64,000 bases of DNA, from contig OX638131.1 in assembly GCA_951804985.1 (NCBI GenBank), forward strand, positions 57,581,344 to 57,645,343, given 5' to 3'. This DNA comes from Dryomyza anilis. Taxonomy: Eukaryota > Arthropoda > Insecta > Diptera > Dryomyzidae. The notes under the pieces are model-generated. The model did no database searches. It worked only from the letters and a program-made list of their open reading frames with translations, and was not told the DNA's origin. Below, piece after piece: positions 33,698 through 46,726 of the stretch. A program made the position numbers and the translations under genes. Position 1 is the stretch's first letter. Each line of letters opens with the position of its first letter.

Positions 33698-36600
33698 CGA
33701 TTTTTTTGGACAAATTTTTCGACTGAGACAATAAAACTTAAAACACTTTTTATATTATTCCTGGTTTTGAAGCATTTTTATTATTTTTATTATTCATAAC
33801 CAAGAATAATAAAAAAGGTTTTAAGTTCATATCTCAGCCGAAAAATTTGTCAAATAAAATCGCGCGAATATTTTTATTATTCATAACCAAGAATAATAAA
33901 AAAAGGTTTTAGGTTATATTGCCTCAGCCGAAAAGTTTGTCGAATAAAATCGCGCGATTTTGTTGCACAAAATTTTTGGCTGAAGCAATGAACTTAAACC
34001 CCTTTAGGAATAATAAAAAACAGTTTAATTTTATAAAATTTCGGAACGAAACATACAAAATATTCAATTTAGGAAATTAAAAAAAAGTGAATTAACTCCT
34101 AACTAAAATTAAATAACTTCTAACAAAACAATATGAATTAACTCCTACACACAGAAACATCCTCTTTTGGCATTGGTTAATTGAACCAACATTTCAGTGT
34201 TGCAACCGAAATACATTTGTTGTAACCTCATGTCATTAAAATGAACGTACCTTATTTTTCTACAACCGAAATGTTAGTCCACGCAACTGCACGATCGGTT
34301 GCCGTAACCTCATGATTGCATTTTTCATTCTGCCAAAATTGACATTCGTGCATTTGTTACGGCGTTGTTGTTCAACAGTTGTTGTATCAAAAAATACGTC
34401 AAAAATTTTCACAAGTGGCAAACAATAGGAAATTCATTAATTAAGTAAAAATGCGAAATAAGTATACAAATATTAATAAAATAATATATTTATTCAATAC
34501 AAATTGCTCATTAGCTAGTGTAATATAATATATATAAAAAATAAGTGACCAATGGAAAAGGTTTTTATTGGTTATGAGGAAATAAAAAATAAATGCATGC
34601 AGATACATGTATTTTTTCTTAGTTTTTTTTTCAGGGAGCAGAAATTAGTAGATATACTTCTAAATTGTGTGCGCGACAATTTTACTCAATTATAATACAT
34701 ATAGAATACATAAGTTTTAAATCATAAATACTTACTTACTTACTTAAATGGCCCTTACAACCGTGGGTCGGTTTTGGCCGCTGAGATGAAGCCGCGCCAG
34801 TCGGATCTGCTTTGCGCGCGCTGACGCCAGTTAGAAATACCAAGCGTTGCCAGGTTGTCCTCAACTTGGTCTTTCCAACGCAGATTTGGACGCCCTCTTC
34901 TACGCTGTCCACCTTCGAGTTTCGATTCAAGCACCTTCTTGGCTGGAGTGTTTTCATCCATTCGTTCGACATGACCTAGCCAGCGAAGCCGCTGGATCTT
35001 GATGCGCTTGACTATGTCAATGTCGTCGAATAACTCATACAGCTCGTGGTTCATCCTGATTCGATACTCGTTAGCAAAGCAGATAGGGCCAAAGATTTTA
35101 CGGAGAATCTTTCTCTCGAACGCTCCCAGTACTCTCTCATCGGTGGTGGCCAGCGTCCATGTTTCTGCACCATAAAGTAGGACGGGCATGATGAGTGACT
35201 TGTAGAGCGTTATTTTTGTCCGGCGAGAGAGGGCTCTGCTTCTCAATTGCCTACTGAGCCCAAAGTAGCACCTGTTGGCAAGAGTTATTCTCCGTTTGAT
35301 CTCCAGGCTGACGTCGTTGTTGCTGTTTACGCTGGATCCCAGATAGACGAAGTCCTTCACAATGTCGAACTTGTGGGTGTCAAAATCAGCTTTTTGTCCA
35401 AGACGCACGGACTCTTTTTTGCTTGTTGACACAAGGAACTTCGTCTTGTCCTCGTTCACCGCTAGACCCATTCGACGCGACTCTTTCTCCAATCTGGAGA
35501 ATGCTGCGCTGACTGCTCGTGTGCTCCTGCCAATGATATCAATATCGTCGGCATATGCGAGCAGCATGACACTTTTGTTGAGGATAGTGCCGCTTTGACG
35601 GAGTTCGGCAGCTCGAACTATTTTCTCCATCAATAAGTTAAAAAAGTCGCACGATAGGGAGTCACCCTGTCTGAAACCTCGTTCGGTATGAAATGGCTCG
35701 GAGAGGTCTTTTCCTATTCTCACTGAGCAACGTGTGTTGCTCAGGGTCATCCTGCAAAGTCTTATAAGTTTCGCAGGTATACCGAACTCAGACATTGCGG
35801 CGTATAATCGTTCCCTTATCGGAGTGTCGAAGGCGGCTTTATAGTCGACTAATAGGTGGTAGGTGTCGATCTGTTTTTCTAGGGTCTTTTCCTGGATTAG
35901 GCGCAATGTGAAAATCTGGTCTATGGTGGACTTTCCAGGTCTGAAGCCGCACTGATAAGGTCCAATCAGTCTGTTGACGATGGGCTTCAGTCTTTCACAT
36001 AATACGCTCGATAGAACCTTGTATGCGATATTGAGTAGGCTGATCCCACGGTAGTTGGCGCAGATAGTGGGATCCCCTTTCTTAAGGATTGGGCAGAGTA
36101 CACTGAGGTTCCAGTCACTTGGCATGCTTTCATCCGACCATATTCTGCTTACGAGCTCGTGCATGCTCTCTATTAGCTCTTCGCCTCCGGTCTTAAACAA
36201 TTCAGCAGGCAGGCCATCAGCACCTGCGGCTTTGTTGTTTTTCAGCCGAGCAATGGCTGTTCTGACCTCGTCATGGTCGGGTGGCGGAATCTCAACGTCG
36301 TCATCAAGGTCCGCACACGCTTAAGCGCTGCGAAGAACGTACGGAACCAAACGCAGAGAAAGCTAGACGTCGGAAAGCTGCAATCACAACAGACAACGCA
36401 AGCCTTTTCCACTCGACTCTCACACCTGCTTAGACAAAGCACTCCTCCTCTCGATGATATAAGCGCGCAGTGGAATCATATCTCCTGCTCTATGCGTACG
36501 GCTGCCGAAGAGGTGCTTGGATTCCAACGCCCCCTGAGGAATCAGTGGTATGACCAAGAGTGTCGCGCGGCCACTGCAGAGAAAGACGCTGCGTACAAAT

Positions 36601-36760
36601 CCACCCTGCAGTCAGTAGCTACGCGAGCTGCGAAGGAGCGATACAAAGAGAAGAGGAGGGAAGAGAGACGTCTTTTCAGGCGAAAAAAAAGCGAGGCAGA
36701 AAGACGTGAGTGTGAGGAGATTGAGATGCATGGGGACAGGAATGAGGCTCGAAAATTCTT
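33698..36760. repeat. 3063-bp duplicated segment in U3 (T part + truncated LINE + inverted LINE piece)
   Basis: Bases 33698-36308 match 36761-39371 at a fixed offset of 3063 with almost no differences (one is near 35040 versus 38102). The segment ends with 36305-36763, an inverted copy of 39556-40014. Joints show 4-bp (CAAG) and 3-bp (CGA) microhomology. Confidence 0.9.
34731..36308 (-). pseudogene. LINE copy 1 in U3: 3' part of RT ORF (truncated duplicate)
   Basis: It encodes the RT domain from the palm region to the C-terminus (open frame 36200-34755, 481 residues), identical in arrangement to the full copy downstream. YADD, the GFRQGDS region, LLYGAETW and the RRGRPNLRW tail are present. 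It ends abruptly at 36308, where it is joined to an inverted piece of the same LINE. It is a duplicate made by rearrangement, not a separate insertion. Confidence 0.9.
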
Positions 36761-36763
36761 CGA
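36305..36763 (+). pseudogene. Inverted LINE fragment between endonuclease and RT
   Basis: The plus strand encodes VRTRLSAAKNVRNQTQ through EARKFF, the inter-domain region of the LINE, in the direction opposite to both neighbouring LINE copies. It equals the reverse complement of 39556-40014. The ORF 36273-36797 runs out of it into T sequence. Confidence 0.9.
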
Positions 36764-37793
36764 TTTTTTTGGACAAATTTTTCGACTGAGACAATAAAAC
36801 TTAAAACACTTTTTATATTATTCCTGGTTTTGAAGCATTTTTATTATTTTTATTATTCATAACCAAGAATAATAAAAAAGGTTTTAAGTTCATATCTCAG
36901 CCGAAAAATTTGTCAAATAAAATCGCGCGAATATTTTTATTATTCATAACCAAGAATAATAAAAAAAGGTTTTAGGTTATATTGCCTCAGCCGAAAAGTT
37001 TGTCGAATAAAATCGCGCGATTTTGTTGCACAAAATTTTTGGCTGAAGCAATGAACTTAAACCCCTTTAGGAATAATAAAAAACAGTTTAATTTTATAAA
37101 ATTTCGGAACGAAACATACAAAATATTCAATTTAGGAAATTAAAAAAAAGTGAATTAACTCCTAACTAAAATTAAATAACTTCTAACAAAACAATATGAA
37201 TTAACTCCTACACACAGAAACATCCTCTTTTGGCATTGGTTAATTGAACCAACATTTCAGTGTTGCAACCGAAATACATTTGTTGTAACCTCATGTCATT
37301 AAAATGAACGTACCTTATTTTTCTACAACCGAAATGTTAGTCCACGCAACTGCACGATCGGTTGCCGTAACCTCATGATTGCATTTTTCATTCTGCCAAA
37401 ATTGACATTCGTGCATTTGTTACGGCGTTGTTGTTCAACAGTTGTTGTATCAAAAAATACGTCAAAAATTTTCACAAGTGGCAAACAATAGGAAATTCAT
37501 TAATTAAGTAAAAATGCGAAATAAGTATACAAATATTAATAAAATAATATATTTATTCAATACAAATTGCTCATTAGCTAGTGTAATATAATATATATAA
37601 AAAATAAGTGACCAATGGAAAAGGTTTTTATTGGTTATGAGGAAATAAAAAATAAATGCATGCAGATACATGTATTTTTTCTTAGTTTTTTTTTCAGGGA
37701 GCAGAAATTAGTAGATATACTTCTAAATTGTGTGCGCGACAATTTTACTCAATTATAATACATATAGAATACATAAGTTTTAAATCATAAATA

Positions 37794-40490
37794 CTTACTT
37801 ACTTACTTAAATGGCCCTTACAACCGTGGGTCGGTTTTGGCCGCTGAGATGAAGCCGCGCCAGTCGGATCTGCTTTGCGCGCGCTGACGCCAGTTAGAAA
37901 TACCAAGCGTTGCCAGGTTGTCCTCAACTTGGTCTTTCCAACGCAGATTTGGACGCCCTCTTCTACGCTGTCCACCTTCGAGTTTCGATTCAAGCACCTT
38001 CTTGGCTGGAGTGTTTTCATCCATTCGTTCGACATGACCTAGCCAGCGAAGCCGCTGGATCTTGATGCGCTTGACTATGTCAATGTCGTCGAATAACTCA
38101 TATAGCTCGTGGTTCATCCTGATTCGATACTCGTTAGCAAAGCAGATAGGGCCAAAGATTTTACGGAGAATCTTTCTCTCGAACGCTCCCAGTACTCTCT
38201 CATCGGTGGTGGCCAGCGTCCATGTTTCTGCACCATAAAGTAGGACGGGCATGATGAGTGACTTGTAGAGCGTTATTTTTGTCCGGCGAGAGAGGGCTCT
38301 GCTTCTCAATTGCCTACTGAGCCCAAAGTAGCACCTGTTGGCAAGAGTTATTCTCCGTTTGATCTCCAGGCTGACGTCGTTGTTGCTGTTTACGCTGGAT
38401 CCCAGATAGACGAAGTCCTTCACAATGTCGAACTTGTGGGTGTCAAAATCAGCTTTTTGTCCAAGACGCACGGACTCTTTTTTGCTTGTTGACACAAGGA
38501 ACTTCGTCTTGTCCTCGTTCACCGCTAGACCCATTCGACGCGACTCTTTCTCCAATCTGGAGAATGCTGCGCTGACTGCTCGTGTGCTCCTGCCAATGAT
38601 ATCAATATCGTCGGCATATGCGAGCAGCATGACACTTTTGTTGAGGATAGTGCCGCTTTGACGGAGTTCGGCAGCTCGAACTATTTTCTCCATCAATAAG
38701 TTAAAAAAGTCGCACGATAGGGAGTCACCCTGTCTGAAACCTCGTTCGGTATGAAATGGCTCGGAGAGGTCTTTTCCTATTCTCACTGAGCAACGTGTGT
38801 TGCTCAGGGTCATCCTGCAAAGTCTTATAAGTTTCGCAGGTATACCGAACTCAGACATTGCGGCGTATAATCGTTCCCTTATCGGAGTGTCGAAGGCGGC
38901 TTTATAGTCGACTAATAGGTGGTAGGTGTCGATCTGTTTTTCTAGGGTCTTTTCCTGGATTAGGCGCAATGTGAAAATCTGGTCTATGGTGGACTTTCCA
39001 GGTCTGAAGCCGCACTGATAAGGTCCAATCAGTCTGTTGACGATGGGCTTCAGTCTTTCACATAATACGCTCGATAGAACCTTGTATGCGATATTGAGTA
39101 GGCTGATCCCACGGTAGTTGGCGCAGATAGTGGGATCCCCTTTCTTAAGGATTGGGCAGAGTACACTGAGGTTCCAGTCACTTGGCATGCTTTCATCCGA
39201 CCATATTCTGCTTACGAGCTCGTGCATGCTCTCTATTAGCTCTTCGCCTCCGGTCTTAAACAATTCAGCAGGCAGGCCATCAGCACCTGCGGCTTTGTTG
39301 TTTTTCAGCCGAGCAATGGCTGTTCTGACCTCGTCATGGTCGGGTGGCGGAATCTCAACGTCGTCATCAAGTACTGGGGTTGCCGGGTTTGCTTCTCTAT
39401 CGGTGGAATTGAGGTCATCATCACCGGTCAGCAGTTTAGAGAAGTGATCCCTCCATATTTTCAGTGTGCTCTGGATATCTGTCACTAGATTTCCGTTCTC
39501 ATCTTTACAGGAAGAGGCTCCGGATTTCGAACCTCCGGCTAGGCGTCTTATTTTCTCGAAGAATTTTCGAGCCTCATTCCTGTCCCCATGCATCTCAATC
39601 TCCTCACACTCACGTCTTTCTGCCTCGCTTTTTTTTCGCCTGAAAAGACGTCTCTCTTCCCTCCTCTTCTCTTTGTATCGCTCCTTCGCAGCTCGCGTAG
39701 CTACTGACTGCAGGGTGGATTTGTACGCAGCGTCTTTCTCTGCAGTGGCCGCGCGACACTCTTGGTCATACCACTGATTCCTCAGGGGGCGTTGGAATCC
39801 AAGCACCTCTTCGGCAGCCGTACGCATAGAGCAGGAGATATGATTCCACTGCGCGCTTATATCATCGAGAGGAGGAGTGCTTTGTCTAAGCAGGTGTGAG
39901 AGTCGAGTGGAAAAGGCTTGCGTTGTCTGTTGTGATTGCAGCTTTCCGACGTCTAGCTTTCTCTGCGTTTGGTTCCGTACGTTCTTCGCAGCGCTTAAGC
40001 GTGTGCGGACCTTGGCTGCTACAAGGTAATGATCCGAGTCCATATTGGCACCTCGGATAGTGCGTACGTCCATCACGCTTGAAGAGTGCCTTCCGTCAAT
40101 CACAACGTGATCAATTTGATTTCGAGTTTTTTGATCGGGCGACAACCATGTGGCCTTGTGGATATCGAAATGTTCGAATCTAGTGCTACTAACTACCATG
40201 TTTCGTGCTGCGGCGAAGTCGATTAGTCTCGTTCCGTTATCGGAAGTGTTGGCATGGAGGCTAAATTTTCCGATTGTGGGACAATAGATGGCTTCTCTGC
40301 CCACCTTGGCGTTAAAATCGCCTAGCACGATTTTGATATCGTGGCGGGGGCAGCGCTCGTATGCGTTGTCTAGGCGCTCGTAGAAGCGCTCTTTTGTCTC
40401 GTCATCTTTCTCGTTCGTCGGAGCGTGTGCACAAATTAGGCTGATATGGAAATATTTAGCCTTGATGCGGATTGTTGCCAGCCTTTCGTC
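37794..40490 (-). mobile_element. 5'-truncated LINE in element T of U3
   Basis: A non-LTR retrotransposon on the minus strand. Its 3' end is a TAAG repeat tail (37794-37808), typical of RTE-like LINEs rather than poly(A). It is flanked by the 9-bp repeat TCATAAATA (37785-37793 and 40489-40497; the first two bases may belong to the element). U2 and U4 show the empty site. The 5' end is truncated inside the endonuclease, a common outcome of target-primed reverse transcription. Confidence 0.92.
37818..40488 (-). CDS. LINE ORF2: partial endonuclease + intact reverse transcriptase
   Basis: One uninterrupted frame of ~890 LINE codons (it extends to 40541 into flank by chance). Order: C-terminal half of an AP-like endonuclease (GDFNAKVG, NGTRLIDFA, RNQIDHVVI, and SDHYLV with its catalytic Asp-His), a lysine/arginine-rich linker, then RT: KAAGADGLPAELF, YRGISLLNIAYKVLS, LLVDYKAAFDT (first catalytic Asp), GFRQGDSLS, and YADD (38608-38619, near residue 640). 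The C-terminus has LLYGAETWTL, LGHVERMDE and RRGRPNLRW, seen in many insect endonuclease-RT proteins. The N-terminal endonuclease (~100 residues) is missing, so it could not cut target DNA itself. The lack of stops points to recent insertion. Confidence 0.9.
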
Positions 40491-40835
40491 ATAAATAACT
40501 ATGTTATAATATAATTTCAATTGGAGTTTAGAAAACCTCATGCCTACCGACTAGGAGGTTGCCACAACCTCATGCCAATTTGGAGGTTGTCGCAACCTCA
40601 TGATCACCGATTTCCAAATCACATGAGGTTACCACAACCTCATGTTCACCGATTAGGAGGTTGTCACAACCTCATGATCACAGATTTGGAGATTGCAACA
40701 ACCTCACCAACTAGGTGGTTGGCACAACCGAATTTTAACAGTTGTTGCCGCAACCGAATGATTCGGTAGGGCAATATAGTTGGTTTCTGAGACAAATCAG
40801 TTATCTGTGCGTAATTAGGTCTTATTTCATTTCTG

Positions 40836-43800
40836 ACATTTTCGCGGTTATTGCACAATTAAATTACTCCTAACAAATAAAATGAAATTACTCCTAATTT
40901 TAATGAAATAACACCTAATGTTTAGGTGTTATTTCATGTGCAATAACTCCTAACTTTATATGTACAATGTTCGGCTTTATTTCACTTTTTTTTGTTAGGC
41001 GTTTTTGCTATTAGGTGCTATTTCGCAGAGCCAAAATATAAATTGTAAATGTTAAAACAAAGTAATTTTATAAAATAATTATTCTGTTCCTATAATTCTT
41101 TTTTTTATATCAAAACCTTTAAAATAGGAATGTTTTAAAATGTCCTTGGCTGATATACGGTGAACAGGATCATAAATTTAGATTTTAATTTTGGTCTCCT
41201 GCGTCCTCAGAATTTACCCACCACGAAATTTTGCAAAAAAAAATTGACCAATGTTTATAAAAAGGTCGTTTTTGGTATCGTCCGATTTTGACATGCTGCA
41301 GATGCAAACTTTATCAAAATTAAATTATGAACCTTGTTCTATGAATATTTGACAATATAAAATCTGTGTCCTGGTATTAGCTTTTGCAAAAAATGAAAAA
41401 GAAATTTGTGTTACCTAAAGAGTGTGTCAAGAACGTAATTTATCACAATTATCTCTTCTCTCTCTTATGTTTTCTTTAAATATAAGTTCGAAATGTTTTT
41501 GTTGTCAAATTTTCAAAAAAAATGTTTTTACTTTATCTTAGTGAAATTTTTTCTAAATATTTTTAAAGAGTGTGTCCCATGCGAAATCTGGAGTACTTTA
41601 TGATTTGATTTTTTTTTTTTTGTTGTTATGTACATTTTCGCGGTTATTGCACAATTAAATTACTCCTAACAAATAAAATGAAATAACTCCTAATTTTAAT
41701 GAAATAACACCTAATGTTTAGGTGTTATTTCATGTGCAATAACTCCTAACTTTATATGTACAATGTTCGGCTTTGTTTCACTTTTTTTTGTTAGGCGTTT
41801 TTGCGTTAGGTGCTATTTCGCAGAGCCAAAATATAAATTGTAAATGTTAAAACAAAGTAATTTTATAAAATAATTATTCTGTTCCTACAATTCTTTTTTT
41901 TATATCAAAACCTTTAAAATAGGAATGTTTTAAAATGTCCTTGGCTGATATACGGTGAACAGGATCATAAATTAAGATTTTAATTTTGGTCTCCTGCGTC
42001 CTCAGAATTTACCCACCACGACATTTTGCAAAAAAAAATTGACCAATGTTTATAAAAAGGTCGTTTTTGGTATTTTATATCGCAATTTATCGTCCGATTT
42101 TGACATGCTGCAGATGCAAACTTTATCAAAATTAAATTATGAACCTTGTTCTATGAATATTTGACAATATAAAATCTGTGTCCTGGTATTAGCTTTTGCA
42201 AAAAATGAAAAAGAAATTTGTGTTACCTAAAGAGTGTGTCAAGAACGTAATTTATCACAATTATCTCTTCTCTCTCTTATGTTTTCTTTAAATATAAGTT
42301 CGAAATGTTTTTGTTGTCAAATTTTCAAAAAAAATGTTTTTACTTTATCTTAGTGAAATTTTTTCTAAATATTTTTAAAGAGTGTGTCCCATGCGAAATC
42401 TGGAGTACTTTATGATTTGATTTTTTTTTTGTTGTTATGTGCATTTTCGCGGTTATTGCACAATTAAATTACTCCTAACAAATAAAATGAAATTACTCCT
42501 AACTTTAATGAAATAACACCTAATGTTTAGGTGTTATTTCATGTGCAATAACTCCTAACTTTATATGTACAATGTTCGGCTTTATTTCACTTTTTTTTGT
42601 TAGGCGTTTTTGCGTTAGGTGCTATTTCGCTGAGCCAAAATATAAATTGTAAATGTTAAAACAAAGTAATTTTATAAAATAATTATTCTGTTTCTACAAT
42701 TCTTTTTTTTATATCAAAACCTTTAAAATAGGAATGTTTTAAAATGTCCTTGGCTGATATACGGTGAACAGGATCATAAATTAAGATTTTAATTTTGGTC
42801 TCCTGCGTCCTCAGAATTTACCCACCACGACATTTTGCAAAAAAAAATTGACCAATGTTTATAAAAAGGTCGTTTTTGGTATTTTATATCGCAATTTATC
42901 GTCCGATTTTGACATGCTGCAGATGCAAACTTTATCAAAATTAAATTATGAACCTTGTTCTATGAATATTTGACAATATAAAATCTGTGTCCTGGTATTA
43001 ACTTTTGCAAAAAATGAAAAAGAAATTTGTGTTACCTAAAGAGTGTGTCAAGAACGTAATTTATCACAATTATCTCTTCTCTCTCTTATGTTTTCTTTAA
43101 ATATAAGTTCGAAATGTTTTTGTTGTCAAATTTTCAAAAAAAATGTTTTTACTTTATCTTAGTGAAATTTTTTCTAAATATTTTTAAAGAGTGTGTCCCA
43201 TGCGAAATCTGGAGTACTTTATGATTTGATTTTTTTTTTTTTGTTGTTATGTACATTTTCGCGGTTATTGCACAATTAAATTACTCCTAACAAATAAAAT
43301 GAAATTACTCCTAATTTTAATTAAATAACACCTAATGTTTAGGTGTTATTTCATGTGCAATAACTCCTAACTTTATATGTACAATGTTCGGCTTTATTTC
43401 ACTTTTTTTTGTTAGGCGTTTTTGCGTTAGGTGCTATTTCGCAGAGCCAAAATATAAATTGTAAATGTTAAAACAAAGTAATTTTATAAAATAATTATTC
43501 TGTTCCTACAATTCTTTTTTTTATATCAAAACCTTTAAAATAGGAATGTTTTAAAATGTCCTTGGCTGATATACGGTGAACAGGATCATAAATTAAGATT
43601 TTAATTTTGGTCTCCTGCGTCCTCAGAATTTACCCACCACGACATTTTGCAAAAAAAAATTGACCAATGTTTATAAAAAGGTCGTTTTTGGTATTTATAT
43701 CGCAATTTATCGTCCGATTTTGACATGCAGCAGATGCAAACTTTATCAAAATTAAATTATGAACCTTGTTCTATGAATATTTGACAATATAAAATCTGTG

Positions 43801-44869
43801 TCCTGGTATTAGCTTTTGCAAAAAATGAAAAAGAAATTTGTGTTACCTAAAGAGTGTGTCAAGAACGTAATTTATCACAATTATCTCTTCTCTCTCTTAT
43901 GTTTTCTTTAAATATAAGTTCGAAATGTTTTTGTTGTCAAATTTTCAAAAAAAATGTTTTTACTTTATCTTAGTGAAATTTTTTCTAAATATTTTTAAAG
44001 AGTGTGTCCCATGCGAAATCTGGAGTACTTTATGATTTGATTTTTTTTTTTTTGTTGTTATGTACATTTTCGCGGTTATTGCACAATTAAATTACTCCTA
44101 ACAAATAAAATGAAATTCCTCCTAATTTTAATGAAATAACACCTAATGTTTAGGTGTTATTTCATGTGCAATAACTCCTAACTTTATATGTACAATGTTC
44201 GGCTTTATTTCACTTTTTTTTGTTAGGCGTTTTTGCGTTAGGTGCTATTTCGCAGAGCCAAAATATAAATTGTAAATGTTAAAACAAAGTAATTTTATAA
44301 AATAATTATTCTGTTCCTACAATTCTTTTTTTTATATCAAAACCTTTAAAATAGGAATGTTTTAAAATGTCATTGGCTGATATACGGTGAACAGGATCAT
44401 AAATTAAGATTTTAATTTTGGTCTCCTGCGTCCTCAGAATTTACCCACCACGACATTTTGCAAAAAAAAATTGACCAATGTTTATAAAAAGGTCGTTTTT
44501 GGTATTTTATATCGCAATTTATCGTCCGATTTTGACATGCTGCAGATGCAAACTTTATCAAAATTAAATTATGAACCTTGTTCTATGAATATTTGACAAT
44601 ATAAAATCTGTGTCCTGGTATTAGCTTTTGCAAAAAATGACAAAGAAATTTGTGTTACCTAAAGAGTGTGTCAAGAACGTAATTTATCACAATTATCTCT
44701 TCTCTCTCTTATGTTTTCTTTAAATATAAGTTCGAAATGTTTTTGTTGTCAAATTTTCAAAAAAAATGTTTTTACTTTATCTTAGTGAAATTTTTTCTAA
44801 ATATTTTTAAAGAGTGTGTCCCATGCGAAATCTGGAGTACTTTATGATTTTTTTTTTTTGTTGTTATGT
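40836..44869 (+). repeat. B repeat array in U3, five copies (B1-B5)
   Basis: Starts at 40836, 41632, 42441, 43253 and 44064. The variant order is B1, B2, B3, B4, B5 as in U1, with a few unit-specific changes (TTTTTGCTATTAGG in B1, GGCTTTGTTTCAC in B2). Confidence 0.93.
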
Positions 44870-45170
44870 GGGAATTGTGGAGCATTTCCATGTAAGTTGG
44901 TTTGTTTGTAAAAGTGAGTGTAATTTGTCCAATACTGTATGCGTTCGTTTAAATAGTAGCTGATGATTTTTCGTCGAATATCGTTTTGGTGGAATGTTTT
45001 CTGTAGGATTATTGGAGCGTTGGTAGCATATTTTGCAACATCATCTGCATGCGTGTTGCCAGAGATTCCAATGTGGCTCGGAACCCACATAATTTATATT
45101 TTTGTAGGAAATACAATCAGCGAATCTCTAATTTTGCAGATCGTTTCGTTTTGATGTGTTGTAAATTTTT
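44870..45170 (-). pseudogene. Jockey-like LINE RNase H relic (U3, C block)
   Basis: Same as in U1 and U2, including the stop before MWVPSH. Confidence 0.75.
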
Positions 45171-46726
45171 AGAGTTGAATTTATTTTACATTTATTTAAT
45201 TAAAGAACATTTTTTATTGTTTTAACACTTTTTATTGTTTCAACACTTTTAATAAATTTACTACCTCCACTTGAGGCTAACTAAACAACAATCTTTTAAA
45301 TTGCAACGAAAGGTATTAACAATACCTTCGTTGCAAGCTTTTCTTAAATTCTATTTTCGCTATGTTCTACTGAGTTTTCACTTTCACTCAATTTTGGTGT
45401 ACGTGACTTTTGAAGAAAGTCCGACTTGCAGTTTTTGGCTGACACCAATTGCGAAATATCAAAATTGTTGGCAAACGCTGCTCTATATTATTACACAAGT
45501 ATAAAACAAAAGATATTAAAAAAAAAAAATACAAAACACAAAAATAAACATTTTTCATTTTCTTTTCTTTATGGTTCTTCACTATTCATTCAGTTTTGGA
45601 TTTTGCTGTTCATATGTTGAGCGCATAATGTTTTTATATCATGTTGAATTGTCTTGTCAACATCACTTGTTCTATACAATTATTTTTTATTTGTTAATTC
45701 TTGTTAAAATATAATTCAAAATTTTATGTTATTGGATTTTTTTTTTTAGTAAAATGTTGAAGAAATTGAAAATATGGAAAATAAGTAACTTAAATACAAT
45801 TAGTGTTCAAATTCTATTCGTTTTCATAATTAATATGCAGTTTAAGATATTTGTCTTCGATCTTTATTTAAAATTTAAAAGATTAAGATTATCATTTCTT
45901 GCCTTGCTCTTGCAATTGATCATCACTAGTTTACATATATTGCAGTTCACAGAATTGTTGAAATTTAATTTCTTTGGCTTTTATGGATGAAAATTGTACA
46001 AAATTCTTCTTCTTTTCAATTCAGATCATATATCAGGTGAAGTCAAAATGTTGCTTTTCATTGGTTTGTGGTCACGAAATTTTAAATTAAAATTTTTTTC
46101 TTGGCGAAATCAATTAAATAATTCATATAACACAATATTTTTACTAAAATAACAACAAACATTGTTTAAATTACGTTTCCCACTTTACCCCAGTATAATA
46201 ATTTGATCATAATTTAGCACCATATAAAAAAATATGGAAATAAAGAAAATTTATACGAAACCGAAACCGTTTCGTTATAAAAACTTAAAACCGAAACCGT
46301 AACCGAAACCGAAACGCGGAAAAAACCGAAACCGAAATCGAAACCGTTATTCGTTTAGGTTTCAATCCTTGATAGAAAACTATACATAAAGAAGTTTTAT
46401 ATATACAAACAAAACTTAAAATAAAATTTCAATTGGAGGTTTCGGCATGCCTGCTAACTTGGAAGTTTAAACAACCTCATGTTTGCTGAATAGGAGTTTG
46501 GCACAACATTATGCTTGCTGACTAGGAGGTTAGCACAATCTCATTCTTGCTACTAGTAGGTTGGTACAACCTCCTAATCAGCAAGTTTCCGCAACCGAAT
46601 AATGCGGTAGGGCAATTAAGTTGGTTGCGGCAACAAATCAGTTCTCTGTGTGTAGTAAACATTTCATTTAAAAAAGGTTTAAAATCCATTTATTTTTGTA
46701 AGAACCAGAATTTAAATATAATATAA

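Larger units (their letters stand above)
32192..45488 (+). repeat. Macrosatellite unit U3, expanded by a LINE and a rearrangement
   Basis: A block 32192-33431; T starts at 33432 and, interrupted, ends at 41032; B array 40836-44869; C block 44870-45488. The extra ~5.8 kb is a 2.7 kb LINE (37794-40490) plus a 3063-bp duplicated segment (33698-36760 against 36761 onward). Without them the unit would be ~7.5 kb, close to U1 with its deletion restored. Confidence 0.87.

Noticed and set aside
36055..36324. Plus-strand ORFs over the LINE copies
   Set aside because: Shadows of the minus-strand RT frame.
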